DNA of 64,000 nucleotides. It comes from Mycolicibacterium iranicum. Lineage in GTDB: Bacteria > Actinomycetota > Actinomycetes > Mycobacteriales > Mycobacteriaceae. Positions 57,481 through 64,000 of the stretch are shown one piece after another. Made by a program: the position numbers and the translations under genes. Each line of letters begins with the position of its first letter. Positions within the stretch are counted from its first letter, which is position 1. The stretch lies in the NCBI RefSeq assembly GCF_014190915.1, contig NZ_JACHVU010000013.1:85184-149183 (forward strand), written 5' to 3'. The notes under the pieces were generated by a model, which was not told the DNA's origin, ran no database searches, and was given only the letters and a program-made list of their open reading frames with translations.

Positions 57481-58788
57481 ATGTCGTCGTCACCGCGGGA
57501 CACCGCCGCGCTCACCCCCCTGGCCACGCACGGGGCGACTCGCGCGTGGGCCGCGGTCGTCGTTCTCGCCGTCGTCGGCACCATGAACTACGTCGACCGT
57601 TTCCTGCCGGGTGTGCTGGCCGAGCCGATCAAGCAGGAATTGGCGTTGTCCGACACCGCGATCGGTGTGATCAACGGGTTCGGGTTCCTCATCGTGTATG
57701 CGGTGCTGGGCATCGTGATCGCGCGTTTCGCCGATCGCGGGCTGTTCGGCGCAGTCATCGCCGGGTGCCTGACTCTGTGGGGGTCGATGACCATGCTAGG
57801 TGGCGCGGTCCAGTCCGGTCTCCAGCTGGCACTGACCCGCGTCGGCGTGGCCGTCGGCGAGGCAGGGAGTACTCCGGCAGCGCACGCCTATGTGGCTCGC
57901 AACTTCGTTCCCGAGAAACGCTCGGCGCCTCTGGCGGTCATCACCATGTCGATCCCGCTGGCCAGTGCCGCCAGTCTGCTCGGCGGCGGTCTGCTCGCCG
58001 AAAGCATGGGCTGGCGGATGGCTTTCGTCGTGATGGGCGGGGTCAGCATCCTGCTGGCGCCGCTGGTGCTCTGGGTGGTCGGTACCCGCCAGAGGCTGCC
58101 CACTCCGCCACCGCAGGAGCGCTCCGCCGCGCCGAACTGGTGGGACCTGTTGCGTAAACCGAGCTTCCTGGCCATGGTGGGGGGCACCGCGTTGGTATCG
58201 GCGGCCGGTTACTCGCTGACCACTTTCGCCCCCGCGTTCCTGATGCGCACCCGTGGGATGTCGATCGGCGAGGTCGGTGTCGAGTATGGCCTCGCCACCG
58301 GTCTGCTCGGAGTTCTCGGGCTCCTCATCGTCGGACGGATCGCCGACCGCCTGGCCACCCGCGACCCGCGCTGGCTGCTGTGGATCGTGGTCATCCTCAT
58401 CGCAACCCTGTTGCCGGCCTCCGCGCTGGCGTTCGTCGTGGAGAGCCGCACGTTGTGCGTATGGCTGCTGGCACTGGCCTACGTCATCGGCACCGCGTAT
58501 CTGGCGCCGTCCATTGCGGCCATCCAGCGTCTGGTGCTCCCGGAGCAGCGCGCGACGGCGTCTGCCATCTTCTTGTTCTTCAACGCCACGTTGGGCGCGG
58601 TCGGGCCGTTCCTGACCGGTGCGATCAGTGATTCACTGACCGCGGAGCTCGGTCCGCAGGCGCTGGGCCGTGCACTGCTGATCCTGGTGCCGAGCATGCA
58701 GTTGGTCTCGATCGCCTGCTATGCCCTTGCCGCCCACCGCTATCGCCGCGACATCGTGGAGGAGCCGCGGGGGACGCCGTTCGCCTGA
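57481..58788 (+). CDS. MFS transporter, Spinster-like
   Basis: A 435-residue, 12-helix transporter. The first helix is TRAWAAVVVLAVVGTMNYVDR (N-Y-x-D-R, Spinster/ phthalate-type motif), with IARFADRGLFGAVIAGCLTL as motif A and RVGVAVGEAGSTPAAHAYVA near helix four. Start ATG 57481, with AAGGAG upstream. It is 125 bp after the IclR gene and may import or export an organic acid. Whether it belongs to the allantoin cluster is unclear. The next 331 bp hold no supported gene. Confidence 0.82.
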   Translation: MSSSPRDTAALTPLATHGATRAWAAVVVLAVVGTMNYVDRFLPGVLAEPIKQELALSDTAIGVINGFGFLIVYAVLGIVIARFADRGLFGAVIAGCLTLWGSMTMLGGAVQSGLQLALTRVGVAVGEAGSTPAAHAYVARNFVPEKRSAPLAVITMSIPLASAASLLGGGLLAESMGWRMAFVVMGGVSILLAPLVLWVVGTRQRLPTPPPQERSAAPNWWDLLRKPSFLAMVGGTALVSAAGYSLTTFAPAFLMRTRGMSIGEVGVEYGLATGLLGVLGLLIVGRIADRLATRDPRWLLWIVVILIATLLPASALAFVVESRTLCVWLLALAYVIGTAYLAPSIAAIQRLVLPEQRATASAIFLFFNATLGAVGPFLTGAISDSLTAELGPQALGRALLILVPSMQLVSIACYALAAHRYRRDIVEEPRGTPFA

Positions 58789-59119
58789 GCGACCTGGAGT
58801 GGTTGCAGATGTAGTGAAAAGGTTTGTCGCTGAGTCGAACTGCTTCAGTACCTGCAGGCCTTTCGTCGACGTGAGATCAGGTCTGGCACCGGCTCTGACG
58901 GAGCCCGTCGCTCGCGCGTGCGCCCGGAGAGTGCCAGCGTGCCGCAAGTTCGACGTCAGGGCGTGGTAGCGGTGGCACCTCAGTGCAGGCCTCGTGCGAT
59001 TCTGCTCGTTTGGGATAGGATCCGGGCTGGGGCCGTACTGCAGTAACGGGGCTATCTGATAGCAAACTGCGCGACTCCGGTCGGGGGCGACGGGTTTCAT
59101 CTACTGGGGGGGTCTAACA
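58789..59119. other. Intergenic stretch with no supported gene
   Basis: No coding frame with mycobacterial character was found. A TAGGAT hexamer at 59016-59021 could be a -10 for the PE-PPE gene. A run of seven G lies just before the gene start at 59120. Confidence 0.4.
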
Positions 59120-60442
59120 ATGATCGGTCGTACAGAGCTGCCACACAGGTCGACGCATCGGGGTCTGCAGTCAGCCGGCGAATCCAGCAAGCAAGCGAAA
59201 AATCGCTGTCGAGAATCGTCGCCGGCTGCGCGGAAGGTTTGGCCAGGCTTCCTACCGCACCGGCGCGACGACCGCTGCAAGCGAACAGCGACAGGTTTGG
59301 TGGCGACTGCAGCCGTGGTTGCGCTCCTCGCCGTTCCGACCGCCGGTGCGGCCACTGTGCCCGCGGTGCCGAGTCCGGCGACAGTGCTGACGGTCTTCCC
59401 CTGGGAAGGGTCGATGAAAGACGAACTGCAGGGAAGACTGTGCCAAGCGCCGAACAACTGCGTCCGGATCGATCAATTCCTCTGGGATCCAAACGGAGTC
59501 GCGACCATCGAAGCAACCATCGATGCCACATCCGGCACGAAGGTCGTATTCTCTTACAGCGAAGGGGCCCGGTCGGTCACGGACTGGTTGGCAAAGCACG
59601 CCGACGATCCCGATGCGCCCCCGCCTGCCGAGTTGTCGTTCGTCGTGATCGGTAATCCCACCCGCGCCTACGGTGGCGCGGACAGCGACGTCATGCCACA
59701 AACTCAATACCAAATAATCGACATATCGCGTCAGTACGACTTCGCATCCGACTTTCCTGACAACCCCGCCAACCTTCTGACGCTGTTGAACTCCTTGATG
59801 GCGTTCACGATCATCCACACTGAGTACGAAGACGTCGACATGTACGACCCCGCCAACATCGTGTGGACGGAGGGCAACACCACGTATGTCTTCGTGCCGA
59901 CGGAGAACCTTCCCCTGCTTGAGCCCTTGCGCCGGTTGGGGTTCAGGGCCTTGGCGGATGCACTCAACGCGCCACTGAAGGAGATCGTCGAGCGGGGATA
60001 CGACCGGTCGTACCTGCCCGCGGTCGAGAAGCAAGCAGCGGATGTGGCGGGGCTGTCTGTACCGGTGCCTTCTGACACAGCCGCGCGGGCTGACGGCAAC
60101 ACGGAAGGACTGCACGATGCCGACCCCGACGGAGCAGGTGAATTCAACGCAGACGCGTTAGCATCACATGCTGAAGACGGCGCCCCTGGCGATGATGATC
60201 CCGTCGCCGGGGACGGGGCCATCGACGACGGCATCGAGGGCGCGGACGAACCGGTAGTACGTTCCGTGGGTGCAAATGAGCCGGCGGGGGCGCCCGGGGG
60301 CGGTGGTCATGCAGAATCGATCGTTGACGAGAACACCACGGACGAGACGACCGACCGTGACGATCCAGAGGCTGAGGACGCCGCCACAGAAGGACAGGAC
60401 CGGGAGGCCGACGGACCATCCGATGACGGCGACGACGCATAG
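59120..60442 (+). CDS. Secreted PE-PPE-domain hydrolase with acidic C-terminal tail
   Basis: A 440-residue protein. An unusual 53-residue basic leader precedes the hydrophobic signal TGLVATAAVVALLAVPTAGA. The PE-PPE alpha/beta-hydrolase domain follows (about 85-310): LTVFPWEGSMKDELQGRLCQ, KVVFSYSEGARSV (elbow with Ser), VVIGNPTRAYGG and YVFVPTENLPLLEPLRRLGF. The family is mycobacterial esterases. The last 130 residues are Asp/Glu/Gly-rich and disordered. A nucleophile elbow of S-Y-S-E-G replaces the usual G-x-S-x-G. Cell-envelope lipid hydrolysis is likely. Confidence 0.8.
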   Translation: MIGRTELPHRSTHRGLQSAGESSKQAKNRCRESSPAARKVWPGFLPHRRDDRCKRTATGLVATAAVVALLAVPTAGAATVPAVPSPATVLTVFPWEGSMKDELQGRLCQAPNNCVRIDQFLWDPNGVATIEATIDATSGTKVVFSYSEGARSVTDWLAKHADDPDAPPPAELSFVVIGNPTRAYGGADSDVMPQTQYQIIDISRQYDFASDFPDNPANLLTLLNSLMAFTIIHTEYEDVDMYDPANIVWTEGNTTYVFVPTENLPLLEPLRRLGFRALADALNAPLKEIVERGYDRSYLPAVEKQAADVAGLSVPVPSDTAARADGNTEGLHDADPDGAGEFNADALASHAEDGAPGDDDPVAGDGAIDDGIEGADEPVVRSVGANEPAGAPGGGGHAESIVDENTTDETTDRDDPEAEDAATEGQDREADGPSDDGDDA

Positions 60443-61413
60443 TCGGGCAGGCGGCTGACCGTTTCTTCGAGATCCAAGTTGCTCGAACAGACTGACGCCC
60501 GGTGCAGACGGGTCCCGTTGGGTACAGCGTGAGGTTGACGACCTATGCGGACGACCCGTTCATCGCGACCTCAGCCTGCGCCGCCACATCCTGATCGCCG
60601 CCGCCGATCAAAATGGCTTGAACAGGGGTTGCGCGGACGTCAAACGTCACAGCGACGAATTGACCGCGATTGCCGGTGTTCGAGGCCGCCGGCGTCCGTC
60701 CGATCCGGCGCCAGTCGCGGTCCAGGCGCGGCGCCATGGGTTCGCCGGTCGACAACGCCGGTGCTTGGGTGGAGGACCGGAGCTAATGCCATCGCCAGAT
60801 AGTTACAGAACGCGGGGCGGAACTCGGACAGCTCCCAGCGTTCCTAGTCGCACGCAACTAAATCCCGGTCGGACACCTGCTGGGTGGCGTAGCGGCAGGT
60901 TCCCGCAGAGAATTGTGTCGACAGCCTCCAACGGTTGTTTTGTCACTGTGACGATTTCCTGGTGACGGGCCCGCCGTCAGCAGGAGGTAGAGCCCATACG
61001 TGCCAGGTGCTTCTCGGCGTACTTCAGTGCCGCCGTAATCCCGCTGCGCTCCAAGACGCCGCCGCCGGGCGGGTGGCAGTGTCAGATAGCTCTGGAACGC
61101 AGGGCGAGGAGTTGGACGGCCTCCGGGTTCTTCCCGGATTACTCCCAACTAGTTCCGGATCGGACACACGCACAGTGCGAATTTCGGCGTCCGATAACGG
61201 TCCTGGGATTTACCGATAAGCCACATTATGTCAGTTCACTCACTGCATATTGCATCGGATGAATCGACACCCTTGCCTTCTTCGTAATCCCCCGATTGGA
61301 CACAGAAGCTGGCGCTTCCCCGCATCGGACCGCCGGATTGCCTGAGGCCGAACATTCACGCTCTACTGTCGTGCTCCATTGCGATGCAGTGTTCTGTGTG
61401 AGCTCGAAAGGCG
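60443..61413. other. Long intergenic stretch without recognisable genes
   Basis: About 970 bp. Several frames of 60-96 codons are open on both strands but none shows a recognisable domain, Shine-Dalgarno sequence or consistent codon use. No transposase, RNA-gene or repeat signature was found. A decayed gene is possible. It precedes the frameshifted GAF gene (minus strand) and its stop. Confidence 0.5.
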
Positions 61414-61910
61414 TCAACTCAACGCGTCGCCATCCTCTTCGACGATCCGCTCGACCTCTCCCGCGAACTGCGCGAGCTGCTCGCGTTCCTCGTCTGTGTA
61501 ATCGCGCGCTCGGTCGTCGAGCACACAGACAGTTCCGACGACGTTGCCTGCGCCATCGTGCACCGGCACACCGAGGTAGTTGCTCAGACCGAACTCCACC
61601 TCATCTTCGTTTCCGGCGAAGGTTGTGTCGTCCCGGGAGTCACGGACGAACAACGGACTGTCGCTGTCGACCACCCGCTCGCAGTAAAGCGGCACCCTCG
61701 TTCTTGGTCCAGAGCCTTCTGTCCGGCCGCACCAACCGTGTAGTGCTGCGTGGCCTCCCCGGCGGTCGCCGCGACGACCATCGAATCTGCTTCCGAACGC
61801 ATCACCAGAACCGACTTGACCCCGAGTCGCGCGGCGATCGTTTCGAGATGGTTGGCCAAGGGCGCGAGCCCCGCGGTGGTGTCCGTTTTGTGGGGTTCAG
61901 AATCAGGCAT
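61414..61910 (-). pseudogene. GAF-domain protein, frameshifted
   Basis: Two minus-strand frames join into one GAF protein of about 165 residues. The first (from ATG 61910) encodes PLANHLETIAARLGVKSVLV and GEATQHYTVGAAGQKALDQE; the second gives VPLYCERVVDSDSPLFVRDS, then EVEFGLSNYLGVPVHDGAGN and VVGTVCVLDDRARDYTDEER. Adding one G to the GGG run at 61695-61697 restores a single frame (ERGVPLYCERV). Either a real one-base deletion or a sequencing error. A sensor of unknown ligand. Confidence 0.8.
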
Positions 61911-62013
61911 GCCACCACTGTCCCGACGCCCGCAACAGATCGCAACCGTTTAGTTCACCCGAAACGCATGCCGCCGGCAGGCCTCGCCAGCCGCACTCTG
62001 CCAGGCGGACACC

Positions 62014-62370
62014 TTATCCCGACGGCGGTTCATATAGTTGGAGGTCGTTGCCTTCTGAGTCTTTGAAGGACGCGATGCGGCCCCATGAGTGATCACTGAT
62101 ATCGCCGACGAACGACACACCTTCGCCCTTCAGTCGAGAAACCTCATCCTCGATGCCACCGTCTGGTTGAAAGGTGAGCAGCGCGCCACCGCTGCCGTCA
62201 GCCCCGGACGATTCGCGCGCGTTCAGGCCGACCATCAATCCGTTGGCGTCCAATTCCGACCACTCGTCTGATTCTTTTTTGACCTCGAGTCCGAGGGTGT
62301 CGCCATAGAAGCCCAACGCCCGCTTCATATCCTTCACCGGTAACCACACGGTTGCTACGCCTGATGCCAT
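62014..62370 (-). CDS. VOC-superfamily protein
   Basis: A 118-residue single VOC domain starting at ATG 62370, with AAGGAGG 6 bp upstream. VATVWLPVKDMKRALGFYGD then LGLEVKKESDEWSELDANGL, and GRIASFKDSEGNDLQLYEPP at the end are typical, with Glu near the C-terminus. Probably a glyoxalase-like or dioxygenase-like protein. A 14-bp palindrome precedes it. Substrate unknown. Confidence 0.82.
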   Translation of the reverse strand: MASGVATVWLPVKDMKRALGFYGDTLGLEVKKESDEWSELDANGLMVGLNARESSGADGSGGALLTFQPDGGIEDEVSRLKGEGVSFVGDISDHSWGRIASFKDSEGNDLQLYEPPSG

Positions 62371-62387
62371 TCCGCCTCCTTGGTCTA

Positions 62388-62401
62388 AGTGTTCGAACAC
62401 T
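62388..62401. promoter_or_regulatory. 14-bp palindrome upstream of the VOC gene
   Basis: AGTGTTCGAACACT is perfectly symmetric and ends 18 bp before the start codon. It contains GTTCGAAC, but not the spaced LexA pattern, so an unrelated repressor is more likely. Confidence 0.45.
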
Positions 62402-62867
62402 GGTGCGGTACCCCTCGACGTCGTTTCGAGACTTGAAAATTTGTGACGTCTGAATTACCCCTGCGGCCAGTGTCGCTACGTCACTGCTCATCGAGTTCAC
62501 GCCCCTGACGAAGCGAGGCTTCGTGATCGGTGCTTCAGGGCGGTCTGTGCTTATGACGTTCCATGTCGACACCCGGTTTGTCATCGACTGATCGACGACA
62601 TCAGGGCTCGGATCGCCAGATGAGCGGTGCTGCCGCTGGCGCCACGGCCCCGGTCTCGACTGGAAGGTTCGGTATGGTCACGTCCACGCCCTTCGCGGGC
62701 GAGATAGCCTGCAGATCAGAACAATTCGCGCATAACACGGAGACCGCTTCCGGCGAGCGCTGAGCTAGCCGCGGCGGGCCGGTGTCCGCGTTCGGGTTGG
62801 TGTCGGGTCGAATTGATGGTGTGCGTCAGCACTACGCTTCGTGGGATGACCAGGCCCAGGGTTGCCT
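62402..62867. other. Intergenic stretch without a supported gene
   Basis: No frame with recognisable family, ribosome site or mycobacterial codon pattern was found. It lies between the VOC gene's promoter side and the end of the MerR gene. Confidence 0.45.
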
Positions 62868-63695
62868 TCAGTCGGGCGGTGGCGCGGTGCTGAAGATGGG
62901 CCAACAGATCTCTGTGGCGGTGAACGTTGTTGGTTCTGACAGTGTGCTGCCGAGATAGTGTTCGCGAATGGGTCCCTGGTGGCTGATCAGATGCTCGTTT
63001 GCGTATATTCCCAGAGCCCCATAGCTGCGGTCGATGCCGTCATGACCGCCGGAGTGGGTGAGCACCGCGAAATCGGCCTGAGGTAGGACCTCGGCGCGGA
63101 TGCCCTCCGGGGGCTCCCCCGATTCCGGCGCCGCGATGAACATCGTGGCGTGGCCGCGTGATTCGAGGAACAGTGCTCGGTCGTAGAGTCCACCCGGCAC
63201 GACCGCCGAAGGCGCGCCTGCCGCCGTTGCCGCTGCGTCTCGTAATCTCTTCAGCGACGCCGCAAACCAGCTGTCGATCTCGGCTGTCTCGATGGTGGCG
63301 CCGATGGTCCATACAGCGAGCGCAGGTTCACGGCGCACCTCCACGTAGGCCGGGGTGTGCACGGGCGAAAGCAATTCGCGCAGCGCGCCGACGGTGTCGC
63401 GAGTGTGCTGCAGCTGCACCTCCATCTGTTCGAGATGGGCGGTGATGATGTTGGTGCGGGCGCCGGCGTCGTCCGTGCTGAGCAGCGCCTTGATGTCGGG
63501 AATGGACATGCCCAGAGCCCGGAACCTGCGGATGATGTGCGCATGGTCGACCTGGCTGGTGTCGTAAAAACGGTAGCCGGTGTGGGAGTCGACATGGGCG
63601 GGTTCGAGAATGCCGATGTCGTGATAGTGCCGTAGCGCCTTCCTGCTCAGGCTGGTCATCACGGCGAAGTCACCGATCGAGACCTGTGTGCCCAT
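62868..63695 (-). CDS. MerR-family regulator with GyrI-like effector domain
   Basis: A 275-residue regulator starting at ATG 63695, with GAAGGAGGA upstream. SIGDFAVMTSLSRKALRHYH and RFYDTSQVDHAHIIRRFRAL are the MerR DNA-binding domain; a linker helix AHLEQMEVQLQHTRDTVGAL follows. Residues about 125-270 form a GyrI-like effector domain (EPALAVWTIGATIETAEIDS; PQADFAVLTHSGGHDGIDRS), the BmrR/TipA-like drug-binding arrangement. It probably controls its own promoter at 63745-63776. Confidence 0.85.
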   Translation of the reverse strand: MGTQVSIGDFAVMTSLSRKALRHYHDIGILEPAHVDSHTGYRFYDTSQVDHAHIIRRFRALGMSIPDIKALLSTDDAGARTNIITAHLEQMEVQLQHTRDTVGALRELLSPVHTPAYVEVRREPALAVWTIGATIETAEIDSWFAASLKRLRDAAATAAGAPSAVVPGGLYDRALFLESRGHATMFIAAPESGEPPEGIRAEVLPQADFAVLTHSGGHDGIDRSYGALGIYANEHLISHQGPIREHYLGSTLSEPTTFTATEICWPIFSTAPPPD

Positions 63696-63744
63696 GCGCG
63701 TCCTCCTTCGCGTTTCCGCTGCCCGCGTTATCGGGTGGTGAAGC

Positions 63745-63776
63745 CATCGTGCAGTCTCCCCCAAGGGGAAGGTCAA
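63745..63776 (-). promoter_or_regulatory. MerR-type elongated-spacer promoter and operator
   Basis: On the minus strand TTGACC (63776-63771) and ACGATG (63750-63745) are 20 nt apart, longer than the normal 17, and the spacer has the symmetric TCCCCTTGGGGGA. That pattern is characteristic of MerR-activated promoters. It would drive the MerR gene starting at 63695. Confidence 0.65.
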
Positions 63777-63899
63777 TGTTGCGCGTGAGTCCGACACTCC
63801 CGCTGGAAGACCTTGCGCCCGGCGCGGCACCGACGAACGAAGAGCTCTATCGGGGACGCGTGAGAGACCGTCTCCTAGCTGCCGGGAACACGGACACTA

Positions 63900-64000
63900 A
63901 TTCACGGGCGTGTCAGATGGTTTGTGTATGAGCTGCATGAGCCAGATGGAGCACGATGATGTCCGTGGTTGTTCGGCAGGACAGTCAAGCCGGTGACGGC
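63900..64000 (+). mobile_element. Possible left end of an insertion sequence, cut by the window edge
   Basis: The segment around GGGCGTGTCAGATGGTTTGT (63906-63925) looks like terminal sequence of an IS256-like element, and a frame MMSVVVRQDSQAGDG opens at ATG 63956 with GGAG 4-7 bp before it and runs off the end. The resemblance is from memory of IS termini only, so this is weak. No other gene is supported in 63777-63899. Confidence 0.25.

Noticed and set aside
62388..62401. AGTGTTCGAACACT as a second LexA box
   Set aside because: LexA boxes in mycobacteria need TCGAAC and GTTCGA separated by four bases; here the halves overlap in the reverse order.

Overview
The window looks like chromosomal DNA of a rapidly growing, environmental mycobacterium (Mycolicibacterium-type; inference). 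It is GC-rich throughout. Markers of the group are a 13E12-type HNH gene under a mycobacterial LexA box, an F420-type luciferase-like oxidoreductase, a secreted PE-PPE-domain hydrolase, a DUF732 protein, DUF222/DUF385-type proteins and many TetR regulators. No rRNA, tRNA, CRISPR or complete mobile element was seen.

Layout. 0-4.6 kb: the 5' end of a LysR regulator divergent from a crotonase, a frameshifted CPA1 antiporter, a secreted collagen-like repeat protein, an EamA exporter and a DUF385 protein. 4.6-9 kb: a four-gene polyamine-type ABC importer (potA-D order) whose ATPase seems to start at CTG. 9-17.8 kb: SRPBCC protein, two transporters (MFS, NCS1), TspO, PsiE, a thioesterase-like protein, a small secreted Cys-motif protein, an alpha/beta hydrolase, a decayed IS481-type transposase and a LexA-controlled 13E12 gene. 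17.8-23.4 kb: a stress island (SnoaL-like, DoxX, GAF, manganese catalase, zinc alcohol dehydrogenase, DUF5709 and small acidic proteins) with SigF/SigB-like promoter sequences. 23.4-33.2 kb: CrtI-like oxidoreductase with SRPBCC partner, amidase, molybdopterin oxidoreductase divergent from a TetR gene, epimerase, a kinase fused to a CrtC-like domain, and a VOC/ArsR operon. 33.4-39 kb: membrane GGDEF-EAL protein, DUF732, membrane protein, and two SDR genes preceded by a tiny upstream ORF.

39-47.4 kb: a three-gene operon (CrtC-like protein, F420 oxidoreductase, rifampin-phosphotransferase-like enzyme) divergent from a TetR gene, then a second TetR gene with an 18-bp palindrome, an amidohydrolase, a third TetR gene and a DUF1330 protein. 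This zone and the 28-33 kb zone share paralogous TetR and CrtC-like proteins plus a phosphorylating enzyme each. They may form one uncharacterised small-molecule modification or catabolic system (inference).

50.4-57.4 kb: an allantoin (purine ureide) cluster: allantoinase, NCS1 permease, racemase, ureidoglycine aminohydrolase, a DUF6986 aldolase-like enzyme of unknown role and an IclR regulator. Related GTGGAAT/TTCC palindromes lie in both intergenic promoter regions. 57.4-64 kb: MFS transporter, PE-PPE hydrolase, a 970-bp stretch without a recognisable gene, a frameshifted GAF gene, a VOC protein, a MerR regulator with its elongated-spacer promoter, and possibly the left end of an insertion sequence cut by the window edge.
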